A stretch of DNA of 64,000 nt, taken from positions 6,051,038 to 6,115,037 of the forward strand of contig JAMXIF010000031.1 of the NCBI GenBank assembly GCA_028583685.1, in the 5' to 3' direction. Shown here in pieces: positions 1 to 10,267 of this stretch; within the stretch, counting starts at the first letter, position 1; every line of letters begins with the position of its first letter. Source of the stretch: Petaurus breviceps papuanus. Lineage: Eukaryota > Chordata > Mammalia > Diprotodontia > Petauridae. The position numbers were made by a program, and so were the translations under genes. The notes under the pieces are model-generated. The model saw only the letters and a program-made list of their open reading frames with translations. It was not told the origin of the DNA and did no database searches.

Positions 1-340
1 TTTAAATTATGTTTGTCACTTCTACTTTAGCTCCAGATCCTGCAGTGGGTGCCTCTGACCAGCCTGGAGGCCTGACCCTGGCTCCAATTAGCCCTACCTC
101 TCCTAGCAGGTTAATAATAAGGCTGGAGCTCCATTCCTCTAATTCATATTAAGCCTGATATATCCTAGTTTGCCTGCAATGTGCTGTGTCAGTCTTATTC
201 TCATTATCAATGTTATAAAGGGTCCCTTTCCTCTGTATAATTTAGTCTTGGTCATGAGAAACAATGTAGGGATGCCTAAAATGTTTCTCAAACTAGAAAA
301 CCCATAGACAGTGCACATACTTTAGCAAATGTGTCATCAG
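1..340. other. Unassigned flank, nothing recognised
   Basis: No repeat family, exon signal or coding frame could be recognised here. It is ordinary AT-rich mammalian DNA. Confidence 0.5.
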
Positions 341-372
341 GGCCTGGCACACAGTAAGTGCTTAATAAATCC
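341..372 (+). repeat. L2 LINE 3'-end fragment
   Basis: The words GCCTGGCACACAGTAAG and TGCTTAATAAAT are the signature of the L2 3' terminus. Only the last ~30 bases remain, directly followed by a microsatellite. Confidence 0.6.
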
Positions 373-392
373 TATATCTATACCTCCCTCTA

Positions 393-446
393 TCCCTTCC
401 TCTATCTATCCATCCACCCATCCATCCACCCACCCATCCACCCATT
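393..446. repeat. (ATCC)n-type microsatellite
   Basis: Imperfect tandem run of ATCC/ACCC units directly after the L2 end. Confidence 0.9.
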
Positions 447-1209
447 TCTAAAAATATAACTATTTTGAATCTGAAACTGGAAAAGTCTCAGGGATTTCTT
501 TATTCCAAGCTCCTATTTCTGACTGAGATCAACAGCAGATTGTGGCAAATATTCTGTATCTGTCTCAAGCTTTATGTTTCAATAAGCTTTTTTTTTTTTC
601 TTTCAGAAGAGTAGGGGGCATGGGATGCTATTATGGGACACAAGAGCATATCAGTGGTGCCTTTTCGAACGTACAGGGAAATTTTCCTGCAACCTTTACA
701 AAGTTCCAGCAATGTTGGGGAGCACAAAATCCATCAGTAAATATTTATTAATTATGTACTATTCTCCAGGCTCTAAGTGCTAAGTACCAAAACCCTCAAT
801 GGAGCAGAGGCTGTGGGTCTACCTTGCTTCTGACTTGGTATTTAGTACTGAATCTATGATCCTGTGGTCCTATACAACACACCCAGATTTCAGGAATGGT
901 GTTTCTGTGTCTTTGGATCAGGTATCAGCCTAGCCTATAGAGAGGGGTGAGCAAAGTATGGCATGAGCTTCAGTGGCACAAGTTTACCCTCCAGAAAGGA
1001 AGGTTGGGAGGAGCGGAAGTGCCCCAATAGTTGGGAAGTGGGCACCTGAGTCTCTGTGGCTCCATGGGAGTTTGCTCGAATGAGACTTAAGATCTTCCAT
1101 CGACCAGGGTTGAAGGAATAATGAGGAAGACATGAAAGCTGTCTATGTGAACTTTGGCCAACATTCTGTTCCCAAAATATGAAATCATTTCTTTGGTCTC
1201 TGTGTCTTT
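447..1209. other. Mostly unassigned DNA
   Basis: Nothing coding. About 728-790 looks like the 'aaatatttattaattatgtactat..ctaagtgctaag' head of a MIR3-type SINE. The rest is unassigned. Confidence 0.45.
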
Positions 1210-1217
1210 ACTTAAAC

Positions 1218-1403
1218 CAGCAGTTCTCAAAGCATTGTCAAGGGAGTGCTGGCAGTCTCTAAGGCTCTTCCAAGAGACCCTCAATGTCAAAACTACTTTC
1301 ATATAAATACTAAGACATTTTGATTTCTAATATGGTAAATCTCAATAAGTATAAACTACATAAACAAAAGAGAGCCCAAGAGGGTAAAGTTTGAGAACTG
1401 CTG
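1218..1403. mobile_element. Non-autonomous hAT (Charlie-type) MITE
   Basis: The 186-bp unit has near-perfect terminal inverted repeats, CAGCAGTTCTCAAA on the left and TTTGAGAACTGCTG on the right. The flanking 8-mers ACTTAAAC (1210-1217) and GCTTAGAC (1404-1411) match at 6 of 8 positions, as expected for an old 8-bp hAT target-site duplication. Internal words (TCAAAACTA.TTTCATA..AATACTAAGACATTTTG) resemble ancient mammalian MER-class hAT elements. There is no coding capacity. Confidence 0.8.
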
Positions 1404-1411
1404 GCTTAGAC

Positions 1412-1815
1412 TACCACTCATGCTTGGAATGCTCCCCCTCTTCCCCTCTGCCTCTTATAATCCCTAAATCTCTTTCTTTTTTTTTTTAAGCAATTGGGGT
1501 TAAGTAACTTGCTCAAGGTTACATGGCCAGGTGTTTCTGGGTGGGTGCTAAGTGTCTGAGCCTGGATTCGATCCCAGGTTATCACGACTCTGGGGCCAGT
1601 GCTCTTACTCACTGTGCTACCTGGCCGCCCCTAAATCTCTTGATGGCTCTGCTCAGGTACCACCTCATAAGCAGGGCATTCCTGCCTCCCCCCCATTGTT
1701 AGTGCCCACCCATCCCCTTGAAATGATTCTGTATTTACTTCATTTGTATTTTGCATTTGCTTATTTGTCTAGATGTTATATTGCCCCAATATAACATAAG
1801 TTCCTTAAAATCATA
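1412..1815 (+). repeat. L2 LINE 3' UTR, split by a SINE
   Basis: The left part (1412-1474) and right part (1642-1815) together read as L2 3' UTR: 'ggaatgctccccct', then 'gctctgctcaggtaccacctc', then a TTGTATTT/TTATTTGTCTAGATGTT region, then 'taagttccttaaa'. The SINE at about 1475-1628 interrupts it, so the L2 is the older insertion. Confidence 0.7.
1475..1628 (-). mobile_element. tRNA-derived SINE, variant WSINE1-like subfamily
   Basis: On the minus strand it starts GGGGCGGCCAGGTAGCACAG, carries a Pol III B-box-like GATCGAATCC, and ends AACCCCAATTGCTTAAAA with an A-tail. The flanking words CCCTAAATCTCTT (1462-1474 and 1629-1641) form a 13-bp target-site duplication, although its C-run merges with the SINE head. 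The head and middle differ from the ordinary GGGGCAGCTAGGTGG type and match the copy at 44572-44723. L1-type mobilisation is inferred from the A-tail and duplication. Confidence 0.85.
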
Positions 1816-2814
1816 GTTAGATATTCAGTAGGGCTGTCCTAACTCTAAGTTCCATGTTTTCTTCTTTAGGCTACTGCTTCTTCCATGTCTGTTGTTGTTT
1901 TTTTTTTAACCAGAGCCTCCCCCTCCCAATCCCACACCTCATCCCATGAGAATTTGCAGCTATTTATCATTCCTTCTCTACAGAGCCATAATTGTCTGTG
2001 TCAATGGAGTTTTCATTATATGATGTTAATTTGGCAAACCTACCATTAGTCTCTGTTAATAACCTCTATCAATTCTTTCTCATGAAGTTATATTATAATA
2101 TTTGACCTAAATGTTTCCATTTCCAACACAGGAAGAAATAAATTTATGTTAAGGTTGCCCTGGAAATTCCACAATTATGGAATTTTATCTATCAATAGAG
2201 CAAAAGTATCTGAACTGCCCTAGAATACTTTGGTTACCCTAGCTTTTAAGGGGGCTCCTCAGAGTATTCTTTGGTCCATTAGAGGCCCAGGCTATGAATG
2301 AGACATTTTCTAATTTATTCAGACCAAAGCCTAAGTCAACAACAGGTTGCAGAAGAGAGCTCAGAAATGGGCTTTTCAACCTCTCTGATATCTAGGAATG
2401 TATGTAGCAAATGTATGAACAATTGATGAGGAAATGATTTGAATATAAAAATCTAGAAATGTTTATTGGAGAAAAATATATGCATGTATATGTGTGCGTA
2501 TGTATGTTTTATTGGCAAGGCACTCCCACAAAAAAACAAAAATTTCACGTTCTCTAACACCTGAAAAACATTTTATTATAGCAAGAAATAATCAATTTAA
2601 TTAACTATGAGAACCAGAAGATTTACATGTCCTGACATTTGAATATGGTAGTGTTGAATCATTTTAATGAATCCATTTAATGAATATGGAATTTATACAG
2701 AAGAGGGAAGTTTTATTTTTAGGTTTTTGTGTTTCATAATTTGATTAGTTCTGGGTAAACACACACAGACACATAATCACATTCACATGCATACACACTC
2801 AAAATAAATCTTAT
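1816..2814. other. Unassigned DNA
   Basis: No family recognised. It has short CA/TG-rich tracts near 2470-2510 and 2760-2800, and no coding frame worth reporting. Confidence 0.45.
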
Positions 2815-2950
2815 TAACACTTAGAGAATCATGTAGTGGGAAAGGTGCTGAATTTGGAAACTGGGAAGCTTGTTTCAAGTTCTAACCATGGTACTGACTC
2901 ACTTTGTGATCTTACACAAGTCTCTGCCTGTCTGACGATTTATTCCTAAA
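2815..2950 (+). repeat. MIR-group SINE fragment, decayed
   Basis: The order 'tagtgggaaaggtgctgaatttgga..ttcaagttctaac..tgactcactttgtgatcttacacaagtc' follows the body of a Mar1/MIR SINE with many changes. Confidence 0.5.
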
Positions 2951-2984
2951 TTCCCAATTCTACTTACTTAATCTTGCACCATTA

Positions 2985-3200
2985 CTTCTGTACAGTTATG
3001 ACTTTGACTGCCAGTAATTTAAAGTGCAGCAATTTGCACAGATTTTAAATTGAAAATTGACACTTGCACTATCTGCAAAGAGGTTGTTTGGTTATCCTAT
3101 TTATAGTGTATAAAAAGAGCAGTCAGGCATATATTGGGATTCAGATTACAAATTGTTCTTATGTAAAGTATCATTAAGCCAGGTCCCCTAAGGCTATCTT
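2985..3200. other. Repeat-free AT-rich block (possible conserved element)
   Basis: No repeat is seen. The block contains the self-complementary core GTGCAGCAATTTGCAC (about 3023-3038) and several AATTTAAA / TTTAAATTGAAAATT words. Conservation cannot be judged from one sequence. Confidence 0.25.
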
Positions 3201-3599
3201 CAATGTAATACTTAGTTAATATTTTTAAAGTTAGTGTCTATAAAAGTACAACAGGCTTTATAAAAATCCAGATTTTTTCTAGTAATTCAAACTTGCCTTA
3301 CTTGCAGTTGTTCTGAATTGATGGGATTTTGTTCTACCTTGTTATTTTGATTTTATCCAAGAAATAGAATGTTATCTCTCTTAGAATAAGGTGATGTAAG
3401 GTGGTGGGTAGAGCATTGGGTTGGTACTCTGAATAGAGTCAACTAAATGATTTTTAAGGACCCTTGTAGCACTATGATTCTTCTACTTTAATGAGTATTC
3501 AACAAATATTTGTCATATTCATTATTTTGGGTGCAGAGTTGTGATTTCATTGGCATTGGGAATGCTCATCTAGGAAACTCTGTCTATTAATAGATCAGC

Positions 3600-3750
3600 A
3601 CTGGTTATAAAATGTACAATCTTAGAGAGTTCTCTGTGGCTCTGAGAAATTAAGTGACTTGCTCAGAATCACAAAGCCAATATGTCAGAGATATGTGACC
3701 CCAAGTCATCCTGTTCCTGAAGCCAGGCTTCTGCCTACTATGAGATAGTC
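3600..3750 (-). repeat. MIR-group SINE fragment
   Basis: 'gagaaattaagtgacttgctcagaatcacaaagccaa' is the reverse-strand MIR core followed by a 'gaagccaggcttctgcctactat' head. Confidence 0.6.
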
Positions 3751-4309
3751 TCTCATTAATTTAAAAAAAGAAGAAGAAAAGGTCATAATGTTCTTTACCA
3801 GCCCCAAGGTCAGTCTCAGATACATTCTTAATTCTTTTCCCAGTGCATAATTGGATTCTCTCTCCAAAGTCTTAAGCTCGTCTTCTATGGGCACCATTAT
3901 TCAAGGTCCTGTTCTTCACTTCTCAACACCTCTGCCAAGGAAGCAAGAAGAAACTGACTTAAATTTAGTGTGAGGGATTTGGTTAAATACAAAATGGAAC
4001 TTCCTGATAGGAAGCTTGTTAATCATCAGAATGGTAGGTCGTATGATGAACCTTTCTCTCCTTATGATTGATGGTAATGTAAGGTAAGTTATGGTAAGAT
4101 AAGGTAAGAACTATGAAATTTAATATTGCAATGGAGTCTCATCACCTATGCTGCTGATTTAGGGATAATTTTTTGTAAAGGCAGGAAGATGAATTAAATG
4201 ACTTCCCAAGATTATCTTTTTAGAAAGACAGAAGCCAACCAGTAACATGATATGTTTGCATTCAAGATTCTAAAGAAAGATTTCCTAACCTGCACTATTG
4301 ATTATAAGA
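3751..4309. other. Unassigned DNA
   Basis: Contains a short GGTAAG-rich run at 4078-4108 (four GGTAAG/GGTAAT units). Nothing else is recognised. Confidence 0.4.
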
Positions 4310-4497
4310 ATGGCATCCTGGGAAGAAGACTAGATGTAGAACCAGAAGGCCTATACATGATTCCTAACTCTGCTCCCTGTTAGATATGGAAATCCAGCCC
4401 CCTTTCGGGGAACTAGTTTCCTCATATTTAATGAGGGGATTAGATGTGGCTGATCTCTAGAATTTCTTCTAGCTCTAACATGCTATGATTCTGTTCA
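4310..4497 (+). repeat. Mar1/MIR-type SINE fragment
   Basis: 'agatgtagaaccagaaggcc', 'gtttcctcatatttaatgagggg' and 'ctagaatttcttctagctctaacatgctatgattctg' occur in the order of a Mar1-type SINE, with a small internal loss. Confidence 0.55.
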
Positions 4498-4597
4498 TAG
4501 AATATAGAGATTTTTTTAAAGTATAAATAGATAAAATGAGTTTACCCAATTGGAGGTGCCTCTTGATAACCATTTTGTTTTTCTATGTCTCCCAGCT

Positions 4598-5455
4598 CAG
4601 ATTCCAGTGGCTTTGAATAAATGGAACTGTGTGGGAGGAAATGCCAGGGTGTTTCAAAAGATCTTGACAGGTTAGAACATCAGGCTGAGTCTAATAACAT
4701 GAAATTCAATAGAGAAAAAGCTAAAATATTACACTTGGTTTCTAAAACTTACCTTTGTAAGTACAATATGGGGGAGGAATGGCTAGACCAAAGTTTGTCT
4801 GAAAAGGATCTGAGGGGGTTAGTATGAGCCAGAAATGTGGAGCAGTGACTAACAAAATCTGTTATCATCTTATACTACACTGAGAAGCACAGGTTCTTGA
4901 AATATGGAGGCAATAATGATAACGTGCTCAACTCTAATCGGACCTCGGGCACTATGTGGTCTTGAGTATTGGGCATCCTGAGCACCAGAGTTTAGGAAGG
5001 CCATTCCTAATGTGAAGAGGATACAGAAAAGAGTAATCAAAATGGTGAAGGATCTTGAGTCCGGGTTATATAAAGTTCTCTTGAAGGAAATGAGAAAAAA
5101 ACAAAACAAAACTCAGGGTAGACTTGATATCTTCAAGTATTTGGAGGATTATGTATGGGAGAGGGAATGGACATGTACTGTTCAACACCCAAGGGGAAGA
5201 ACCTGGAACAATGAGGAGAAGTCAAAAAGGAAAACTTAGGCTTAATTTCAGGTGGGAAAAAAAAAAAAGCAAAACTTGCTGACAATTAGAGCCATCCAAA
5301 GGTACGAAGGACTGCCTTGAGGAGCAGTAGCTTCTCTGTCATTGCAGGTCTGTAAGCATAGGATCAATGGCCACCTATTCCATGTGTTGTAGTGGGCATT
5401 TCTAGTGAGTTAGACTAGATAGATGCATTCCAAGTCTAAAATAATGTGATTCAAT
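4598..5455 (+). mobile_element. CR1/L3-clade LINE, reverse transcriptase C-terminus and 3' UTR
   Basis: A 5'-truncated, decayed LINE tail. Translated pieces read L-D-R-L-E-H-Q-A-E followed by M-K-F-N-R-E-K-A-K-I-L-H-L (about 4657-4740) and W-L-D-Q-S-L-S-E-K-D-L-R-G-L-V (about 4780-4827). A later piece reads V-K-R-I-Q-K-R-V-I-K-M-V-K-D-L-E (about 5012-5060). Those are the hallmark C-terminal words of CR1/L2-clade reverse transcriptases. The frame is lost several times. The non-coding tail continues through 'ttaggcttaatttcaggtggg', 'acaattagagccatccaaaggtacgaaggactgcc' and 'agttagactagataga'. Known family biology: the protein primes on target DNA; this copy is dead. Confidence 0.85.
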
Positions 5456-5854
5456 GAGTGTGTGCAGATGGGGATGATTTTCTTTGCCTTTTATTTTTCT
5501 GTGCTCACTAATAAAATCCATTTTTGTTCTTTAAAAATGAAGAAAGAAAATGCCAGGGTATCCTACAAATCCTTGAAAAAAGAAAGGTCTTAGCAAAGAG
5601 TGAGCCTCTGCTTGTTACATTCAAGGTTTTCTTTACTCATTTGAGAATTTATTCTATAGTTCTTATTGACTTCTACTATGTCCTAAAGGATGAATTGCAA
5701 TAATAGGTAGAATTCTTCATGCTAGGTTCTTTTATTCAGCCTGCTTTCAGACCAGAAGAAGAGATAAAGTAATTGTTATTTCTTCTCCCCTCCATCTCCT
5801 CCAATTTCCACTGGTCAAAAATGACTTCTGTTTTGAAGAGTGGAGAGAGGGGGT
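5456..5854. other. Unassigned DNA before the gap
   Basis: No family recognised. It ends in a purine run (GGAGAGAGGGGGT) at the gap edge. Confidence 0.4.
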
Positions 5855-6485
5855 NNNNNNNNNNNNNNNNNNNNNNNNNNNNNNNNNNNNNNNNNNNNNN
5901 NNNNNNNNNNNNNNNNNNNNNNNNNNNNNNNNNNNNNNNNNNNNNNNNNNNNNNNNNNNNNNNNNNNNNNNNNNNNNNNNNNNNNNNNNNNNNNNNNNNN
6001 NNNNNNNNNNNNNNNNNNNNNNNNNNNNNNNNNNNNNNNNNNNNNNNNNNNNNNNNNNNNNNNNNNNNNNNNNNNNNNNNNNNNNNNNNNNNNNNNNNNN
6101 NNNNNNNNNNNNNNNNNNNNNNNNNNNNNNNNNNNNNNNNNNNNNNNNNNNNNNNNNNNNNNNNNNNNNNNNNNNNNNNNNNNNNNNNNNNNNNNNNNNN
6201 NNNNNNNNNNNNNNNNNNNNNNNNNNNNNNNNNNNNNNNNNNNNNNNNNNNNNNNNNNNNNNNNNNNNNNNNNNNNNNNNNNNNNNNNNNNNNNNNNNNN
6301 NNNNNNNNNNNNNNNNNNNNNNNNNNNNNNNNNNNNNNNNNNNNNNNNNNNNNNNNNNNNNNNNNNNNNNNNNNNNNNNNNNNNNNNNNNNNNNNNNNNN
6401 NNNNNNNNNNNNNNNNNNNNNNNNNNNNNNNNNNNNNNNNNNNNNNNNNNNNNNNNNNNNNNNNNNNNNNNNNNNNNNNNNNNNN
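5855..6485. other. Assembly gap (631 N)
   Basis: A run of N. The left edge is purine-rich (gagtggagagaggggg) and the right edge pyrimidine-rich (ctctctccctcc), so the missing DNA is probably simple repeat that broke assembly. Reading frames drawn across it have no meaning. Confidence 0.99.
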
Positions 6486-6535
6486 CTCTCTCCCTCCATA
6501 TCCCTCCCTCTTTCCCTCCCTCCCTCTCTCTTCTC
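6486..6535. repeat. Polypyrimidine (CTCC/CCCT)n tract
   Basis: Continuous C/T run at the right edge of the gap, likely the surviving end of a longer simple repeat. Confidence 0.9.
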
Positions 6536-6720
6536 ACTTTTCAACTTTTCAGCTCTCTATCCTCTGCACTTTCTCCAGTTTCTATATTTTCTTGGTGCTC
6601 TGAGACATATCACTCCCAATGTTGTCATCAGGCTTGGTCTCTATTTATTTCTTACCCTTTTCCCCTCAGTTGTGAATAGGCTGGAATTTTCCAAAGGGAA
6701 TTTCTACCAGAAACCAATAG

Positions 6721-6765
6721 CAAAAAAAAAAAAAAAAAAAAAACAAAAACAACAACAACAACACA
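6721..6765. repeat. A-rich tract with (AAC)n
   Basis: An A23-like run followed by AACAACAACAAC. It may be the tail of a lost SINE or LINE, but no body was recognised upstream. Confidence 0.8.
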
Positions 6766-6864
6766 TACAAAGGGATAGAAATGAAGTTATTTGTAGAAGA
6801 TACATTTCTTATCCTCTGTCCTGATTAGCTTTTCATCTGGTGTCATTGCCACAGTGTCTCTCCA

Positions 6865-7010
6865 TTGCTATTTATCTTTCATATACTTGTGTGATTAATC
6901 TTTCTAAAGTAGTGTTATTGCTATGTCATACCCCCTCCAACTCCCTCAAAGCTGTCAGTGACTCCCTATTGCTTCCTTAAATTTTAGTGCATTATTCGAA
7001 GCCTGGAATG
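6865..7010 (+). repeat. L2 LINE 3' fragment
   Basis: 'attaatctttctaaagtag', 'gctatgtcatacccc' and 'tcagtgactccctattgcttcctt' match, in order, the L2 segment that reads 'ctgatctttctaaagc..catgtcactcccc..agtggctccctattgcc'. Confidence 0.6.
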
Positions 7011-7340
7011 AATAGAACAGTTCTTAAAGGCAGAGGTGAGGAGGAAACATATGCCAGAAATGATCATAAATGTGTGGTACTAATGCGTGTAGGGGTGGGC
7101 AGTGCTATGTCAAGTTCAATGAATGGCCAGTAGTGCAGTTTGTCTGGAATGCGGAATTCGTGAACGGCAAGATTGAAAGATTGGAGTTAGATTATGGAGA
7201 ACTAGAAATTTCAGATTAACGTGTGTGGAGTTAATCCTAGAAGAAAAAAGTTCCCTTGCTCTCTCTTTTAGCCCTTTTCCCCCTTCCCAATCCCTCCTTT
7301 AGTTGCCAAGAGGAGACCCACTAGAAGGGGAATGTTTAAC
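7011..7340. other. Unassigned DNA
   Basis: Nothing recognised. Confidence 0.4.
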
Positions 7341-7490
7341 CTGGGGTTGGTGAGTTTGTTTAGCTGTTTTTTTTTTTTTAATAATTGTAATCCAGTATAA
7401 TTGATTTCCTTTGTAACCCTATACATTTAAAAAAATATTATTCTGAAACAGATCTGTAATTTTCACTGGACTGCTGCATGTGTCCATGAT
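7341..7490 (+). repeat. Ancient MER-type repeat, related to 21020-21215
   Basis: 'taacctggggttggtgagtt..', a T-run, 'aatccagtataattgatttcctttgtaaccctatacattt', 'ttattctgaaacagatctgtaa' and 'tggactgctgc' follow the same order as the copy at 21020-21215. Both start with a TTAACCTG word. Family name unknown to me; a non-autonomous DNA transposon is plausible. Confidence 0.55.
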
Positions 7491-8029
7491 TTTATCTATA
7501 TGCTTATATCATGAGATTCTACCCCCACACCCTAAAGCCTCCAAACATGTATCGTTAATGAAATTGGACAACAAATGTTAACTTATTAATGTGTCACTCC
7601 CAATTGGAGAAGAATATTATCCTAGGTATGCAGATGCTCATGCATCAGGGCCTCTTCTCCCTTTTCTAAAAGGCTAACATTTCTCTGCCATGACCTTAAA
7701 GAATCAAGAACAACTTCTGCCTGACTTGTATTTGGAGGTACCAATGATTCAGAAATCATAGCATCAGAAATTCCTGTTGATTTAGAGAAGGTAGTAGGAC
7801 AGAGGCTGTTCATTGGGAAGTTGGAGAGCTTAAAGATGTTCATTACTGGTGCCTATGTTACATTTTCTTTTGGCTTTTGAAAAGTCCTAGATAACTAGTG
7901 ATAATCTAATACCCTGCAATTTCCAGATAGCCTGGCTGCTTTATCCCATCTTGAATTTGTGATGCACTATATATCACTACTCTAGTCATGTTCCACTTCT
8001 GCCCAACATAATAAATATTAAGCAAGTGC
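7491..8029. other. Unassigned DNA
   Basis: No repeat or exon recognised. Confidence 0.4.
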
Positions 8030-8420
8030 TATGTACTTACATAATTTGCAGAATTGATCGGCCAACTTAAAAGCTTGATTCCCCAACAAAAGAAAATGGA
8101 GTGCTTTGTGCAAAGGTTAAATGAACAGTTTAATTGGCAATTGTGCATTAGAAACCTATTGTAAAACGATCACAGTTTGAGGGGAAGCTACAGATAGCAG
8201 AGTCAGGGAAATACATTTTCATTGTTGGCCATTAAAAAAATCGGGTCCTGGAATTTAAATGAAAAATGAGGCAGCATCAGAGTCTGGTAAATGTCTCATG
8301 TAACTCTATAATTTTCCCTCTGCTTCTCTACCCTCTTTAGAATATTGGAAATGAAAAGCATGGCAAATTCTCAGGGCAACTGAAGACTATTTCAGGCTAT
8401 GTGTACTTATGGGATTTTAG
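8030..8420. other. Repeat-free block (possible conserved non-coding element)
   Basis: About 390 bp with none of the repeat words that fill the surroundings. It holds homeodomain-like AT words such as TTTAATTGGCAATT (about 8130-8143) and CATTAAAAAAATC. Conservation is an inference only. Confidence 0.3.
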
Positions 8421-8729
8421 GACAGCTTGTCAGGGAAAATAACAAACAACCAACCATAGGAGGAAAAAAAAAGACCTAAGGTGCAGGATCTTAGAAATGA
8501 TAGGCATGTACTACATACACTGAGAAAAGAGACAAGAAAGAGCTAGGTCCTGGGAATCTGACTTGGGCTGAGTTGGAGCATATTACTTACAGTAACTGCT
8601 TCCCAGAATTGGTCAATAGAGAACTGTGCTGAAAACTCTGGGACCTGAGGGCTCCACCCAAAGGGCACTGAGTGAAAAATGGCGACTTGTTTGGATAGAA
8701 CATCTGTGGGAAGGCTGCCATCTTGCCTG

Positions 8730-8860
8730 ATAGGATCATAGTGCTAGAAGGGTCTTTGGAGGACATATGGTCCAATCCTCTCATTTTACAGATAAGGAAA
8801 CTGAGATAGAGAAAGGATATATTACTTGTGCTAGGTCAGACATAAGAGGTTGGATTAATC
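8730..8860 (+). repeat. MIR-group SINE fragment
   Basis: 'aggatcatagtgctagaagggtctttggaggacatatggtccaatcctctcattttacagataaggaaactgag' in short words: TCATAG..GCTAGAAGGG, GGTCCAATCC and TTTTACAGATAAGGAAACTGAG, typical of this marsupial SINE group. Confidence 0.75.
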
Positions 8861-9266
8861 AACTTCCTCATTAAATCTACTAATTTGTTGACTGATGATA
8901 TTTTGTCAGCACCCACCTTGTGAAAACCCTCAGCCAACAAGCTGGGTAGGAGGAGTAATGACCAGCGTAGCTTTATTATGCTTTGAGAACACTTATCGAG
9001 AACAGATACTTTGGAAATGAGGTACATCTGTACACATGGGATCAGCTCTGGAAAGTTTCTGGACGGAGGTGAATTTTCATCTGGACTTCAAAAACAGTGT
9101 CAGGAAGAACACTGATTTGTAGACCGCAGGAGTGGGTGATATTCTAGGTTGGTGGTATGATATTGTATAAAGACATGGAAATAGAAGGGAATACAGCATG
9201 AGTGGAGAAGAATGAACAGGTTTGATTCACTATATTAGAGTCTACTTTGGAAAGGGTTACAAATGA
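8861..9266. other. Unassigned DNA
   Basis: Nothing recognised apart from a weak resemblance of 9060-9230 to the purine-rich ancient repeat described at 42240-43020. Confidence 0.35.
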
Positions 9267-9271
9267 GGCTG

Positions 9272-9794
9272 TGTAGCGGCAAGCACCCCAGAGTCCCCAG
9301 GGTGGCTACCAGCACAGGTTCTTAGATATGCTTTGTTAAAGGAAAGCAAGTCAAAATGGGTTAACAAGCTTACTTTAATCAGTCAAATATGTATTGTTTA
9401 CCTGGTTCAGGGGAAAAAGGTCAGCACCCCAAACTTCAGAATATACAGATAGAATTATCAAGACAGAGACAGATCAAGTAGACAGTTTCCAAACTGTCCA
9501 ACCATTACATCCATACCAAGTCAACATATGGGCTTCAAAGCCGGGGGACTCTCAACAACGGCTTCCCAGAGTTTCATCTGATCAAATCACAGAACACTTC
9601 TCAAAGTGAGCCCCAAAACAAAGCTACACATCAGGGCTTATATAGCCTTCTCCTGGCTCAGATAATGTAACAACCTTATTGACTCACTGGCAAATCAAGA
9701 GGTATCTACTGAAAAACAAGCCTCCCACCCCAGGCTCCAGGTGCACTTTAGCCTAGGGGCAGGGAAGATCTTTAAAATTTACATTCCCATGACA
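9272..9794 (-). mobile_element. Solo LTR of an endogenous retrovirus (fossil), minus strand
   Basis: A 523-bp unit starting TG and ending CA, flanked by the perfect 5-bp duplication GGCTG (9267-9271 and 9795-9799). Read on the minus strand it has a TATATAAG box (9637-9644) and an ATTAAA polyadenylation word (9374-9379) about 100 bp before its end. So U3, R and U5 lie in the expected order. There is no internal retroviral sequence, which fits a solo LTR left by recombination between two LTRs. A 5-bp duplication suggests a class III/ERVL-like or related group, but the family was not identified. Ends are intact in outline; age not estimated. Confidence 0.85.
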
Positions 9795-9829
9795 GGCTGG
9801 CAACAGACTTACTTCTATATAGTAGAGAC

Positions 9830-10032
9830 AGTAGCACTAGGATTCAGAATGTGTGTTTGAGTTTTGGTGGTGTAACATTCCCTGTGTGGGCCAAGCATTT
9901 CACCTTTTGGTGCCTCAGTTTTCTCATCTGTAAAATAGGAATAATGATACTTATGTAAACTACCTCAGAGGGTAGTTATTGAAGCTTAAATGACATGATG
10001 TATATAAAGTGATTTGTAAACTGTTAAGTGTT
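9830..10032 (+). repeat. MIR-type SINE
   Basis: The order 'caccttttggtgcctcagttttctcatctgtaaaatagg', 'ctacctcagagggtagttattgaag' and 'ttgtaaactgttaagtg' follows the body and 3' half of a Mar1/MIR element. Confidence 0.8.
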
Positions 10033-10037
10033 ACACA

Positions 10038-10262
10038 GATAAAAGGGGAGCCAACGTAGCATAGTGAATAGAGTCAGTGGCTGGGATTCAGGAAGACCAG
10101 AGTTCAAATCATGCTTCTGATACTAGCTATGTGAAGATGGATAAATCATTCAACTTGAAGAAACTCTCTAATATTTTAAGTTAATTGTGCTACAATCTGC
10201 ATCAGGAGAGAGAGAGCCCATGCTGAGAAAATCACAGGTTCCTATCAATGATCTATAGATCT
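10038..10262 (+). repeat. Marsupial tRNA-derived SINE
   Basis: Head 'ggagccaacgtagcatagtgaatagagtc', then 'ggaagaccagagttcaaatc' (Pol III B-box region), then 'aagaaactctctaatattttaagtt', 'ctgcatcaggagagagag' and 'ttcctatcaatga'. The copy at 16300-16560 shares this last part. Confidence 0.75.
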
Positions 10263-10267
10263 ATGGC

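Noticed and set aside
393-446. Regularly spaced direct repeats that could suggest a CRISPR-like array
   Set aside because: A 4-bp microsatellite in mammalian DNA; there are no spacers.
5747-6679. Open frames of 240-279 codons
   Set aside because: Most of each frame is N; the rest is simple repeat.
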